The notes under the pieces were generated by a model. It was given only the letters and a program-made list of their open reading frames with translations, did not search any database and was not told the origin of the DNA. From Ancylobacter crimeensis (GTDB lineage Bacteria > Pseudomonadota > Alphaproteobacteria > Rhizobiales > Xanthobacteraceae), in assembly GCF_023016805.1 (NCBI RefSeq), contig NZ_JALKCH010000001.1:62001-126000 (forward strand): a stretch of 64,000 bases of DNA, written 5' to 3'. Positions 42,753-50,909 of the stretch are shown piece after piece. Position 1 is the stretch's first letter, and every line of letters begins with the position of its first letter. Both the position numbers and the translations under genes were made by a program.

Positions 42753-44204
42753 TCACGCGCCCACGGCGCGGGCGATGCGTACCGGCTCGGTCGTGCCGGA
42801 CTGTTCGAGCCAGAACCGGCGGAAGAGGTTCGCCGCGACCACGCGGCGGTAATCCGAACTGCCGCGCCAGTCGCTCAGCGGGGCGAAGTCGTCCTGCACG
42901 GCTTGTGCGGCGGCTTCGAAGCTCTCTCTCGCAAATGGCTGGCCAACCAGCGCAGCCTCCGCCGCGCTCGCGCGATGCGGGGTGCCCGCCATGCCGCCGA
43001 AGGCGATGCGGGCCTCCTCGATATGGCTATCCCGCTCGCGCACCGCAAAGCCGGCGGAGACAGCCGAGATGTCGGCATGAGCGCGCTTGGACACCTTGTA
43101 GGCCGCGACCCGCACGCCTTCATGGTGCGGGATCAGGATCGTCTCGACGAATTCGCCGGGCTGGCGGTCCTGCTTGCCGTAGGCGATGAAGAAATCCTCG
43201 AGCGGAATGATACGCCGGTCGGCTCCCTTGCGCAGCACGATGCGGGCGCCGAGCGCGATGAGGAAGGGCGGCATTTCGCCGATGGGCGAGCCATTGGCGA
43301 TGTTGCCGCCGATGGTCCCGGCGTTGCGCACCTGCCAGCCGCCGATCCGCAGCAGATAGGGTTCGGCTTCCGGCAGATGCCGGCGCGCCACGGGGATGAA
43401 CTCGGAATAGGTGACGCCGGCTCCTATGCGGATGCCTTCGGCATCCACCGCTATGTCCTTCATCAGGTGGCCGATGAAGATGCCGGGGCTGATGTCGCGC
43501 AGGTGCTTGGTGATCCAGAGCCCGACATCGGTCGCGCCCGCCACGATGACCGCCTTCGGATGGGCGAGCAGCGCCTCGGCGAGGGCGTCGACATCCGCCG
43601 GCACGATGGCGCGCTCGGTGCCGCGGCTCACATCGGCGCCGTGGCCGATCAGTGCAGTGAGGTGGGTAGTGACGGTAGAGCGCTCGACATTCAGCCAGTC
43701 CTGCGCCTGCCCGCCGGCCCGCGCCGCGGCGAGCGCCGCCTGCACGATCGGCTCATAGCCGGTGCAGCGGCAGAGGTTCCCCTGGAGCGCGGTCTCGATG
43801 TCGAGAACGCTCGGATCGGGATTGCCCATCCACAGCCCGTAAAGCGCCATGACGAAACCCGGCGTGCAGAAACCGCACTGGCTGCCGTGCTGCTCGACCA
43901 TCGCCTGCTGAACGGGGTGAAGCCGGCCGTTCCGCCCGGCGAGATGCTCCACCGTGACGACGTGGCAGCCATGGCAGGAGGCGATGAGGCGGATGCAGGC
44001 ATTGATCGGCTCATAGATCAGCGTGCCGTTCAGCAGCCGGCCGACGAGGACGGTGCAGGCTCCGCAATCGCCTTCCGCGCAGCCTTCCTTGGTGCCGCGC
44101 AGCCGGCGCTCCAGCCGCAGGAAATCGAGCAGCGTATCGCCCGGTCCGGCGCAGGCGAGGCGGATCTCGTCACCGTTCAGCAGGAAGCGGATATCCCCGG
44201 CCAT
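42753..44204 (-). CDS. xdhA: Xanthine dehydrogenase small subunit XdhA (2Fe-2S/FAD)
   Basis: 483 aa from ATG 44204 (MAGDIRFLLNGDEI), with GGGAGAG 6 bases upstream; ATG 44222 adds six residues and lacks this site. The N-terminal domain holds one [2Fe-2S] cluster (Cys42, Cys47, Cys50, Cys70) and a second domain holds another (CGFC at 110-113, CRC at 145-147). Residues about 190-360 are the FAD-binding part (GATDVGLWITKHL, GGNIANGSPIGEMPPFLIAL), followed by a CO-dehydrogenase flavoprotein C-terminal domain. It passes electrons from the molybdenum subunit to NAD. It is the first gene of xdhABC-guaD, divergent from a LysR regulator. Confidence 0.95.
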   Translation of the reverse strand: MAGDIRFLLNGDEIRLACAGPGDTLLDFLRLERRLRGTKEGCAEGDCGACTVLVGRLLNGTLIYEPINACIRLIASCHGCHVVTVEHLAGRNGRLHPVQQAMVEQHGSQCGFCTPGFVMALYGLWMGNPDPSVLDIETALQGNLCRCTGYEPIVQAALAAARAGGQAQDWLNVERSTVTTHLTALIGHGADVSRGTERAIVPADVDALAEALLAHPKAVIVAGATDVGLWITKHLRDISPGIFIGHLMKDIAVDAEGIRIGAGVTYSEFIPVARRHLPEAEPYLLRIGGWQVRNAGTIGGNIANGSPIGEMPPFLIALGARIVLRKGADRRIIPLEDFFIAYGKQDRQPGEFVETILIPHHEGVRVAAYKVSKRAHADISAVSAGFAVRERDSHIEEARIAFGGMAGTPHRASAAEAALVGQPFARESFEAAAQAVQDDFAPLSDWRGSSDYRRVVAANLFRRFWLEQSGTTEPVRIARAVGA

Positions 44205-44277
44205 TGCGTCTCTCCCGTTCATCCGGATTAGAATGCCAAAAAACGGGGCGGTGTAACCCGCTTCGGAGAGGGAACAG

Positions 44278-44297
44278 TTTCAACGGTTTCGTTGAAA
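44278..44297. promoter_or_regulatory. Perfect palindrome between xdhA and the LysR gene (candidate operator)
   Basis: TTTCAACG-GTTT-CGTTGAAA is a perfect 8-bp inverted repeat with a 4-base spacer, 12 bases before the LysR GTG start. It contains the T-N11-A form of LysR boxes. It probably serves the adjacent regulator for autorepression and control of the divergent xdh operon. Confidence 0.55.
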
Positions 44298-44309
44298 ATC
44301 GAGGCGGCC

Positions 44310-45203
44310 GTGTCCTATCTGGAAAGTCTGCGTGTGTTTGTCCGCGTCGTGGCGCGTGGGTCCATCTCGGCCGGCGGCCGCGACCTGCGCCTCACGCCGG
44401 CGGCGGCATCCAACCGAATCAAGGATCTGGAAGCCCGCTACGGGGTGCGGCTGCTCAACCGCACCACCCGCAAGCTGGCCCCGACCGAGATCGGTGCCGT
44501 GCTTTATGAAAATGCGCGCAAGGTGATCGCCGCGCTGGACGAGACCGAGGCCACCATCGCCTCCTATGCCGGAACGCCTCAGGGCGTGCTGCGGGTTGTT
44601 GCTCCGCTCGGGCTCGGACGGCGGCTGATCGCGCCGCTGGTGCTGCGATTTTGTGACGAGCACCCGGAAATCCAGATCCGGCTGCGGCTTTCCGACCGGG
44701 TGGTGAACATCGTGGAGGAGGGCGTCGATGTCGCCTTCTTCCTCGGGCAGCTGGAGGATTCGGCGCTGAGCTGGCGCAAGATCGCCGATTGCGGGCGCGT
44801 GCTGGTCGCGTCCCCGGCCTATATCGCGCAGCACGGCACGCCGGCCTCGCCGGACGATCTGGCGGACCACAACTGCCTGCTGCTCCGCTTTCCCCGCTCG
44901 CCCGAATATTTCTGGATGCTGCAGACGCCGGACGGTCCGCGCAAGATGACCGTGTCGGGCCGCTTCGATGTCGACGATGGCGACGTGCTGACCCGCTGGG
45001 CGCTCGACGGCGCCGGCATCGCCAATCGGCCGCGCTATGAAGTGCGCGAGCATCTGGAAGCCGGGCGGCTGGTCGAGGTTCTGCCCGAGAATGCGCCGAT
45101 CGGCGCGCAGTTCGGGTGCCTCACGCCGCACCGCGAGTTTCAGGACCCCAAGGTGCGGCTGTTCATCGACTTTGCGGTGAAATCGCTGAAGGGCGTCTTC
45201 TGA
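44310..45203 (+). CDS. LysR-family regulator, probable xdh/purine regulator
   Basis: 297 aa from GTG 44310 (MSYLESLRVFVRVVARGSISAGG), with GAGG 5 bases upstream. An in-frame TTG at 44292 would put the start inside the palindrome, so GTG is preferred. The HTH (LTPAAASNRIKDLEARYGVRLLNRTTRKLAPTEIG) and the effector domain (VLRVVAPLGLGRRLIAPLV, GVDVAFFLGQLEDSALSWRKIADCGRVLVASPAYI) are standard for the small LysR group. It diverges from xdhABC-guaD and sits among purine genes, so it probably senses a purine or ureide (inference). It ends at the hairpin at 45218. Confidence 0.92.
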   Translation: MSYLESLRVFVRVVARGSISAGGRDLRLTPAAASNRIKDLEARYGVRLLNRTTRKLAPTEIGAVLYENARKVIAALDETEATIASYAGTPQGVLRVVAPLGLGRRLIAPLVLRFCDEHPEIQIRLRLSDRVVNIVEEGVDVAFFLGQLEDSALSWRKIADCGRVLVASPAYIAQHGTPASPDDLADHNCLLLRFPRSPEYFWMLQTPDGPRKMTVSGRFDVDDGDVLTRWALDGAGIANRPRYEVREHLEAGRLVEVLPENAPIGAQFGCLTPHREFQDPKVRLFIDFAVKSLKGVF

Positions 45204-45217
45204 GGTAGAGGAACGCA

Positions 45218-45244
45218 AAAGCCCGGTCGCGGGGACCGGGCTTT
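45218..45244. terminator. Hairpin terminator between the LysR gene and the NCS2 permease gene
   Basis: An 11-bp perfect stem AAAGCCCGGTC/GACCGGGCTTT with a GCGGG loop lies 14 bases past the LysR stop. The converging permease gene ends at 45267 on the other strand, so it can serve both directions. The T-runs are short (three to four). Confidence 0.8.
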
Positions 45245-45266
45245 CCGGGCGCGAAGCGGCAGGCGC

Positions 45267-46571
45267 TCACCCTTCGGGGTAGAGCACGAAGCGCGCGATG
45301 AAGAGGGCGGCCACCAGCCAGGTCGCCGCATGCACCTCGCGGGCGCGGCCGGTGAGCAGCTTGAGCACGGCGTAGCTCACGAAGCCGAAGGCGAGGCCGT
45401 TGGCGATGGAGTAGGTGAACGGCATGGTGATCGCCGTCAGCACCGCCGGCACGGTCTCCGTCGGGTCGTCCCAATGCACCTCGGCCAACTCCCGCAGCAT
45501 CAGCGCGGCGACATAGAGCAGCGCCGGGGCGGTCGCCTGCACCGGAACCGAGCCGGCCAGCGGGGCGAGGAAGGTGGCGAGCAGGAACAGCACCGCGACG
45601 GTGAGGGCGGTGAGGCCGGTGCGCCCGCCCGCCTGCACGCCGGACGCGCTTTCGATATAGGCGGTGGTGGAGGAGGTGCCGAGCAGCGAGCCGGCGACGA
45701 TGGCGGTCGAGTCCGCCATCAGGGCGCGGCTGAGGCCGGGATTGGTGTGGGTGGGCCCCTTCACCAGCAGGCCGGCGCGCTTGGCGACGCCGATCAGTGT
45801 GCCCGTGGCGTCGAACACCTCGACCAGCACCATGACCAGCACCACATGGAGCAACCCGCCCTTCAGGGCGCCGAGCAGGTCGAGCTGCAGGAAGGTCGGG
45901 GCGATGGAGGGCGGCATGGAGGCGATGCCGCCGAAATGGCTGACGCCGGTGAGGATCGCCGCCACCGTGGTGACGAGGATGCCGATGAGGATGGCGCCCG
46001 GCACCTTCAGCACGTCGAGCGCGGCGATGACGAAGAACCCGCCGATGCTGAGCAGCGCGCCCGTCGAGGTGAGATCGCCCAGCGTCACGAAGGTCGCGGG
46101 GCTCGCCACGACGAGTCCGGCGCCCTTCATCGCGATGATGGCAAGGAACAGGCCGATACCGGCGGCGATGGCGCTGCGCATCGAGGAGGGGATGCCGTCG
46201 ATGAGCCAGCGGCGGATGCCGGTCAGCGACAGCACCAGGAAGATGAGGCCCGAGATCAGCACCGCGCCGAGCGCCTGCTGCCACGTATAGCCGAGCTTGG
46301 CGACCACGGTGAAGGCGAAGAAAGCGTTCAGCCCCATGCCAGGCGCCATGGCGATGGGCCAGTTGGCCCACAGGGCCATGGTCGCCGAGCCGATGGCGGC
46401 GGCAAGGCAGGTCGCCACGAACACGGCATTGGCGTCCATGCCGGTCGTCGACAGGATGTTCGGATTGACGAAGATGATGTAGGCCATCGTCAGGAAGGTG
46501 GTGCATCCGGCGATGACCTCCGTCCGAACATTCGATTTCAGTTCGCCCAGCCTGAACAGGCGCTCGAGCAT
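45267..46571 (-). CDS. NCS2-family purine permease (AzgA-type)
   Basis: 434 aa with about 12-14 hydrophobic segments. The N-terminal part NVRTEVIAGCTTFLTMAYIIFVNP and the motif MAPGMGLNAFFAFTVV are characteristic of the AzgA/PbuG adenine-guanine-hypoxanthine transporters. VFDATGTLIGVAKRAGL and GTSSTTAYIESASGVQAGGRTGLTAL complete the family signature. It takes up purine bases with protons and supplies the guaD/xdh enzymes nearby. CGGGAGGAT precedes ATG 46571. I searched the leader (46572-46690) for a purine riboswitch and did not see one. Confidence 0.93.
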   Translation of the reverse strand: MLERLFRLGELKSNVRTEVIAGCTTFLTMAYIIFVNPNILSTTGMDANAVFVATCLAAAIGSATMALWANWPIAMAPGMGLNAFFAFTVVAKLGYTWQQALGAVLISGLIFLVLSLTGIRRWLIDGIPSSMRSAIAAGIGLFLAIIAMKGAGLVVASPATFVTLGDLTSTGALLSIGGFFVIAALDVLKVPGAILIGILVTTVAAILTGVSHFGGIASMPPSIAPTFLQLDLLGALKGGLLHVVLVMVLVEVFDATGTLIGVAKRAGLLVKGPTHTNPGLSRALMADSTAIVAGSLLGTSSTTAYIESASGVQAGGRTGLTALTVAVLFLLATFLAPLAGSVPVQATAPALLYVAALMLRELAEVHWDDPTETVPAVLTAITMPFTYSIANGLAFGFVSYAVLKLLTGRAREVHAATWLVAALFIARFVLYPEG

Positions 46572-46695
46572 GGTATCCTCCCGTAGGTCTTCTTATTGCA
46601 TCCGGCTTTTGCCTGGTGCTTGATGATAGACACGGGAGGCGGGGCGGTACCTTCGCGACTTCCTGAGACAGTTTCCAGAGTTTCGGAACAATCGA

Positions 46696-46720
46696 ACCGG
46701 GGCGGAGATGCGGCCCCGGT
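46696..46720 (-). terminator. Hairpin downstream of dadA
   Basis: A perfect 8-bp stem ACCGGGGC/GCCCCGGT with a 9-base loop lies 7 bases after the dadA stop. On the minus strand it is followed by TTCGATTGTTCC, a weak T-rich tail, so moderate evidence for a terminator of the dadX-dadA transcript. Confidence 0.6.
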
Positions 46721-46726
46721 CCATTC

Positions 46727-47980
46727 TCAATGATAGCGCGACAGCGCGAGGTCGCCGGACTCGATCTCGGGTTTGCGCCCGCTCATCAGGTCGGCCAGAA
46801 GCTGGCTGGAGCCGCAGGACATCGTCCAGCCCAGCGTGCCGTGGCCGGCATTCAGCCAGAGATTGGCGTAGCGGGTCGGACCGATCACCGGCGTGCCGTC
46901 CGGCGTCATCGGGCGCATGCCGGTCCAGAAGGTGGCGCGGCTCTGGTCGCCGGCGCCGCCGAACAGGTCTTCCACCGAATGTTCCAGCGTTCCCCGGCGG
47001 GCGGGTGGCAGGTCGGTGTTGAAGCCGGCGATCTCCGCCATGCCGCCGACGCGGATGCGGCTGCCGAGCCGGGTGATGGCGACCTTGTAGGTCTCGTCCA
47101 TGATCGTGGAAACCGGCGCGCGGGCCTCGTCCACGATCGGCACCGTGATCGAATAACCCTTCACCGGATAGACCGGCACGTCGAGCCCTAGCGGCGCGAG
47201 CATTGCGGGGGTGAAGCTGCCCATCGCCACGACGAAGGCCTCGGCCGTCACCGGACCGGTCGCGGTCTCGACTGCCGTGACCTTCCCGGCTTCCATCTGC
47301 AGGCGGCGGATCTCGACGCCATAGCGGAAGGTAACGCCCATCTCCGCGCAGAGCGTCGCCAGCGCATTGGTGAACATGAAGCAGTCGCCGGTCTCGTCAT
47401 GCGGCAGCCGCAGGCCGCCGATGATCTTTCCGGCGTTCGGCGCGAGGCCGGGCTCGGCGGCGACGCAGCCGGCGCGGTCCAGGACCTCATAGGGCACGCC
47501 GTCCTTCTTCAGCACCTCGACATCCTTGCCGATGCCGTCGAGCTGCTTCTGGGTGCGGAACACCTGAAGGGTGCCCTGGGCGCGCTGGTCATAGGCGATG
47601 TTGGTGCGCTGGCGCAGCGCGATGAGGCAGTCGCGGCTGTATTCGGCGAGGCGCACCATGCGGCCCTTGTTCACCGCGTAGCGGGCGCTGGTGCAGTTGG
47701 CGAGCATCGCCATCATCCATTTCCAGGTGGCGGCATGCGCCGTGGGCCGGACGATGAGGGGAGCGTGCTTCATGAAGAGCCACTTCACCGCCTTCTGCGG
47801 AATGCCCGGCGCCGCCCAGGGCGAGGCATAGCCGGGCGAGATTTCGCCGGCATTGGCGAAGCTGGTTTCCAGCGCCGGTCCCGGCTGGCGATCCAGCACG
47901 GTGACCTCGTGTCCCGCCTTCGCCAGATAATAGGCCGACGTCACACCGATGACGCCGGCACCGAGAACGACGATCCTCAT
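46727..47980 (-). CDS. dadA: D-amino acid dehydrogenase small subunit
   Basis: 417 aa. [31 protein letters not shown] (Rossmann), then [21 protein letters not shown] and the C-terminal [43 protein letters not shown], are the DadA signatures. This FAD enzyme oxidises D-alanine and other D-amino acids to 2-oxo acids and passes electrons to the respiratory chain. Upstream on the same strand is an alanine racemase, and an Lrp-type regulator is divergent, the common dad arrangement for using L-alanine as carbon and nitrogen source. It starts 44 bases after the racemase stop, so the two are probably co-transcribed. Confidence 0.96.
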   Translation of the reverse strand: MRIVVLGAGVIGVTSAYYLAKAGHEVTVLDRQPGPALETSFANAGEISPGYASPWAAPGIPQKAVKWLFMKHAPLIVRPTAHAATWKWMMAMLANCTSARYAVNKGRMVRLAEYSRDCLIALRQRTNIAYDQRAQGTLQVFRTQKQLDGIGKDVEVLKKDGVPYEVLDRAGCVAAEPGLAPNAGKIIGGLRLPHDETGDCFMFTNALATLCAEMGVTFRYGVEIRRLQMEAGKVTAVETATGPVTAEAFVVAMGSFTPAMLAPLGLDVPVYPVKGYSITVPIVDEARAPVSTIMDETYKVAITRLGSRIRVGGMAEIAGFNTDLPPARRGTLEHSVEDLFGGAGDQSRATFWTGMRPMTPDGTPVIGPTRYANLWLNAGHGTLGWTMSCGSSQLLADLMSGRKPEIESGDLALSRYH

Positions 47981-48024
47981 AATGGTCCTCTGGAAGTTCC
48001 GGTTTCTGGTTGTTCGAAAAAGAC

Positions 48025-49143
48025 TCAGCGGTAGTCGCGGTGGTAGCGCCGCCCGAGGCGGGTCAGGATTTCATAGGAAATCGTGCCGGCCGCCGCCGCG
48101 ACATCCTCAAGCGTCTGGTTCGGCCCGATGATCTCGACGAGGCTGCCGAGCTTCAGCGTGCCGTCCGGCAGATCGGTGATGTCGATGGTGATGCTGTCCA
48201 TCGACACCCGGCCGACGATGGGAAGCCTCATGCCGGCGTAAAACGCCGCGCCGCGATCGCCGAGGTGGCGCGGTAGCCCGTCGGCATAGCCGGCGGCGAG
48301 GGTGGCGAGCCGGCGTTCGCTCGTGGTGACATGGGCGCCGCCATAGCCGACCTTCGCGCCGGCCGGGACCGTGCGGGTCTGCACCACCGGCACGTCGAGG
48401 CGGACCGCGGGTGCCATCGGGTTCGGCACGCCAGCGGTCGGCGCACCGCCATAGAGCGCGACGCCGGGGCGGGCGAGGGTGCCTCGGAACGCTTCGCCGA
48501 GAAACACCCCGCCGGAATTGGCGAAGCACAGATCGATGCCCGGAAACGCCGCGGCGGCGCGGGCCATCGCGTCGAGCTGCTCGGCGTTCTGCGCATTGTC
48601 GGGCTCGTCCGCGCTGGCGAGGTGGCTCATCACATAGAGGATGTTCAGTCCGGCAAGACGCTCCGGCTCGGCGGCCAGCGCGTCGGCATCGACGGGCGCG
48701 AGGCCGAGACGGGACATGCCGGTGTCGAACTGCAGCAGGGCCGGAAGCTGCGTGCCGCGCGCGGTCGCGAGCGCCGACCAGTTGGCGACCTGCTCCAGCG
48801 AATTGAGCACCGGCACGATGCCGGCGTCCGCGCAACGCTCCTCGGCGCCCGGCTGGAGCCCGTTCAGCACATAAAGGCGGGCGTCCTCGGCGAGGAGAGG
48901 GCGCAGCTCCAGCGCTTCCCGCAGATGGGCGACGAAGAAATCGCGGCATCCCGCCCGATAGAGCGCGGGCGCGACGCGGGCCGCGCCGAGGCTGTAGGCA
49001 TCCGCCTTCACCACGGCGGCGGCGCGCGCGGGGGCAAGCCGTTGCTGAAGCGCGCGGTAATTCGCGGCGATGGCACCAAGGTCGATGGTCAGGACACCGG
49101 ACGCAGCGTCGACGACGGGCCGGTCGGAAGGATCACCAAACAT
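48025..49143 (-). CDS. dadX: Alanine racemase, catabolic DadX type
   Basis: 372 aa. The PLP-binding Lys46 lies in [11 protein letters not shown]; most racemases read KADAYGLG, so Ser replaces the usual Gly. The second catalytic region [25 protein letters not shown] holds the Tyr, and [14 protein letters not shown] is the standard C-terminal motif. It interconverts L- and D-alanine. Being in one unit with dadA and next to lrp, it is better read as the catabolic racemase; a second housekeeping alr may exist elsewhere. The gene reads from ATG 49143. Confidence 0.93.
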   Translation of the reverse strand: MFGDPSDRPVVDAASGVLTIDLGAIAANYRALQQRLAPARAAAVVKADAYSLGAARVAPALYRAGCRDFFVAHLREALELRPLLAEDARLYVLNGLQPGAEERCADAGIVPVLNSLEQVANWSALATARGTQLPALLQFDTGMSRLGLAPVDADALAAEPERLAGLNILYVMSHLASADEPDNAQNAEQLDAMARAAAAFPGIDLCFANSGGVFLGEAFRGTLARPGVALYGGAPTAGVPNPMAPAVRLDVPVVQTRTVPAGAKVGYGGAHVTTSERRLATLAAGYADGLPRHLGDRGAAFYAGMRLPIVGRVSMDSITIDITDLPDGTLKLGSLVEIIGPNQTLEDVAAAAGTISYEILTRLGRRYHRDYR

Positions 49144-49272
49144 GCGCGCGCTCCATGCGTGACAGGCACCACTGTACCGCAGGGTCTGCGCAAGAGCCGG
49201 TCGATCTTCGCTCGAAAATTCTATTGTTGCCGCTAGAATGAAAGAATCAGCGAGAAAACGAATGATCCTGCC
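49144..49272. promoter_or_regulatory. Divergent control region between dadX and lrp
   Basis: This 129-base gap must hold the promoters for the dadX-dadA unit (minus) and the lrp gene (plus). An AT-richer core (about 49217-49262, including CTATTGTTGCCGCTAGAATG) is the likely Lrp-binding part. Lrp-type DNA sites are degenerate, so I cannot mark one precisely. Confidence 0.5.
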
Positions 49273-49749
49273 ATGAGCGCCCTCGACGCGATCGACCGCA
49301 ACATCCTGCGCCTGCTGCGCATCAATGCGCGGATCAGCAATGCGCGGCTGGCGGAGGAGGTCGGCCTGTCACCGTCGGCCTGCCTGCGCCGTATCCGGCT
49401 GCTGGAGCACAGCGGCGTGATCCTCGGCTACACGGCACTGCTGGATCACAGCGCGCGCGACGCCGGCATGGCGGTGATCGTCAACATCACGCTGGAACGG
49501 CAGACCGAGGACTATCTCAGCCGCTTCGAAGCGGCAGTGCGGCGGCACCCGGAAATCCAGGAGTGTTATCTCATGACCGGCGGGTCGGATTACCTGCTGC
49601 GGGTCGAGGCCGAGAATGCCGCCGATTTCGAGCGCATCCACACCGAGATCCTGTCGACCCTGCCCGGCGTGCTGCGCATCCATTCCAGCTTCTCGATCCG
49701 CAACGTGCTCGGGCGCCGGCGGCGGGCCATGGCGGCGGCCGGACTGTGA
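49273..49749 (+). CDS. Lrp/AsnC-family regulator of the dad genes
   Basis: 158 aa. The HTH (LDAIDRNILRLLRINARISNARLAEEVGLSPSACLRRIRLLEHSGVI) and the following RAM/effector domain (AVIVNITLERQTEDYLSRFEAAVRRHPEIQECYLMTGGSDYLLRVEA) are complete and typical. It sits back-to-back with dadX-dadA, so I infer it is the alanine-responsive activator, like DadR/BkdR-type regulators. The stop precedes the convergent mrpG gene by 10 bases. Confidence 0.92.
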   Translation: MSALDAIDRNILRLLRINARISNARLAEEVGLSPSACLRRIRLLEHSGVILGYTALLDHSARDAGMAVIVNITLERQTEDYLSRFEAAVRRHPEIQECYLMTGGSDYLLRVEAENAADFERIHTEILSTLPGVLRIHSSFSIRNVLGRRRRAMAAAGL

Positions 49750-49759
49750 GCGGGGCGGG

Positions 49760-50143
49760 TCAGCCCTGTTCGTCCGCGTCGGGATCGGGCTCGGGGTCCG
49801 GCTTGCCGCTCGCGCCGGGGCGGCCCTCGATCCGGTCGCGATAGAGCGAGGCGCGGCCCAGCATCATCAGCGTCACCGGCGTGGTGATGGTGAGGAAGAC
49901 GGCGATCAGGATCTCATGCACCGAAAGCCGGCCGCGTAGCGCGGTGAACGCGACGACCGAGGCGACGAGGATGGTGCCCCCGCCCACCGTGGCGCCCAGC
50001 GAAGGCGCGTGGCCGCGCGAATAGAAGTCCGGCAGGCGGATGAGACCGAACGAGCCCACCAGGGTGATGAGCGCGCCGGCCACCACCAGCACGCCGACCA
50101 GAACGGCAACCCAGCCCGGAAGGCCGAACAGCAGCGGGCTCAT
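49760..50143 (-). CDS. mrpG: Mrp Na+/H+ antiporter subunit G
   Basis: 127 aa from ATG 50143 (MSPLLFGLPGWVAVLVGVLV). Three hydrophobic segments and the motif FGLIRLPDFYSRGHAPSLGATVG (usually LPD-x-x-x-R-x-H-A-x-S) identify MrpG/MnhG/PhaG. The C-terminal tail is acidic and Pro-rich. It is the last gene of the mrp operon; its start overlaps the mrpF stop as ATGA. MrpG is needed for the function or assembly of the multi-subunit antiporter in the inner membrane. Confidence 0.93.
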   Translation of the reverse strand: MSPLLFGLPGWVAVLVGVLVVAGALITLVGSFGLIRLPDFYSRGHAPSLGATVGGGTILVASVVAFTALRGRLSVHEILIAVFLTITTPVTLMMLGRASLYRDRIEGRPGASGKPDPEPDPDADEQG

Positions 50144-50424
50144 TCGATCACCTCGCCGCGCATGAGGAACTTGGCGAGCGCCACGGTGCTGACGAAGCCG
50201 AGCATGCCGACGATGAGGGCCGCCTCGAAATAGAGCGTCGAGGCGCGGCGAATGCCGAACACCACCAGCAGCAGCATGGCGTTCACATAGAAGGTGTCGA
50301 GCCCGAGAATGCGGTCCTGCGCCCGCGGGCCGCGGATGAGGCGGTACATGGCAAAGGCCATCGCCAGCGCCAGCACGATCTGCGAGCCGATGAGGCACAG
50401 GCGGAGAAAATCCATCGCGCTCAT
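50140..50424 (-). CDS. mrpF: Mrp antiporter subunit F
   Basis: 94 aa with three hydrophobic segments. The motif YRLIRGPRAQDRILGLDTFYVNAML is diagnostic for MrpF/MnhF (GP-x-x-x-DR-x-x-x-x-D). The usual length is about 90 residues. The ATG at 50424 overlaps the mrpE stop; the Met at 50415 is an alternative start three residues later. It forms part of the Mrp complex core with MrpC and MrpG. Confidence 0.93.
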   Translation of the reverse strand: MSAMDFLRLCLIGSQIVLALAMAFAMYRLIRGPRAQDRILGLDTFYVNAMLLLVVFGIRRASTLYFEAALIVGMLGFVSTVALAKFLMRGEVIE

Positions 50425-50909
50425 TGGAAGATCTCCATCAGCAGCCGCTCATAGCGGTTCTTGATGAGGTCGCGCCACTCCTCCTCCTCCACGAGGTCCA
50501 GCACGTGGATGAGCAATTCGCTGCGTGCCGGATCGTGGTTCAGCCAGAGCGTGCCGGGCGTTGCGGTGAGGATGATGGCGAGCACGGCGAGACCATACTG
50601 GTCCCTCAGGTCGAGCGGAACCGTCATCAGGCCGGAGGACCGGTCCTTGCGGCCGAAGCCGAGGATGATCTTGCCGACCGCGATGTTCGAGCGGATCACG
50701 TCGATCGCCACCCGGAAGGCCAGCAGCAGCATCGCCCGCCCGGCCCGGATATGCGCGGGGGGAGGATCGAGCCGCGCCATCGCCCAGCACGCTCCCCACG
50801 CAACGATGGCGCCGAGCACGATCTGGCCGGGCGAAAGGCTCTGGTTCAGCAGCAGCCACATCACCCACAGGGCGAGGAACATGCGGGGGAAGGGGAGCAC
50901 GCGCCTCAT
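50421..50909 (-). CDS. mrpE: Mrp antiporter subunit E
   Basis: 162 aa from ATG 50909 (MRRVLPFPRMFLALWVMWLLLNQSLSPGQIVLG). The N-terminal hydrophobic pair and the soluble-side motif LAIILTATPGTLWLNHDPARSELLIHVLD (T-P-G-T, then L-x-I-H-x-L-D) fit MrpE/MnhE, which is required for full antiport. The final part is acidic (LVEEEEWRDLIKNRYERLL), as in other members. It overlaps mrpD and mrpF by four bases each. Confidence 0.93.
   Translation of the reverse strand: MRRVLPFPRMFLALWVMWLLLNQSLSPGQIVLGAIVAWGACWAMARLDPPPAHIRAGRAMLLLAFRVAIDVIRSNIAVGKIILGFGRKDRSSGLMTVPLDLRDQYGLAVLAIILTATPGTLWLNHDPARSELLIHVLDLVEEEEWRDLIKNRYERLLMEIFQ

Noticed and set aside
46572-46690. A purine riboswitch in front of the NCS2 permease gene
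   Set aside because: I could not find the conserved loop sequences or three-way junction of the purine aptamer. A covariance-model search would settle it.
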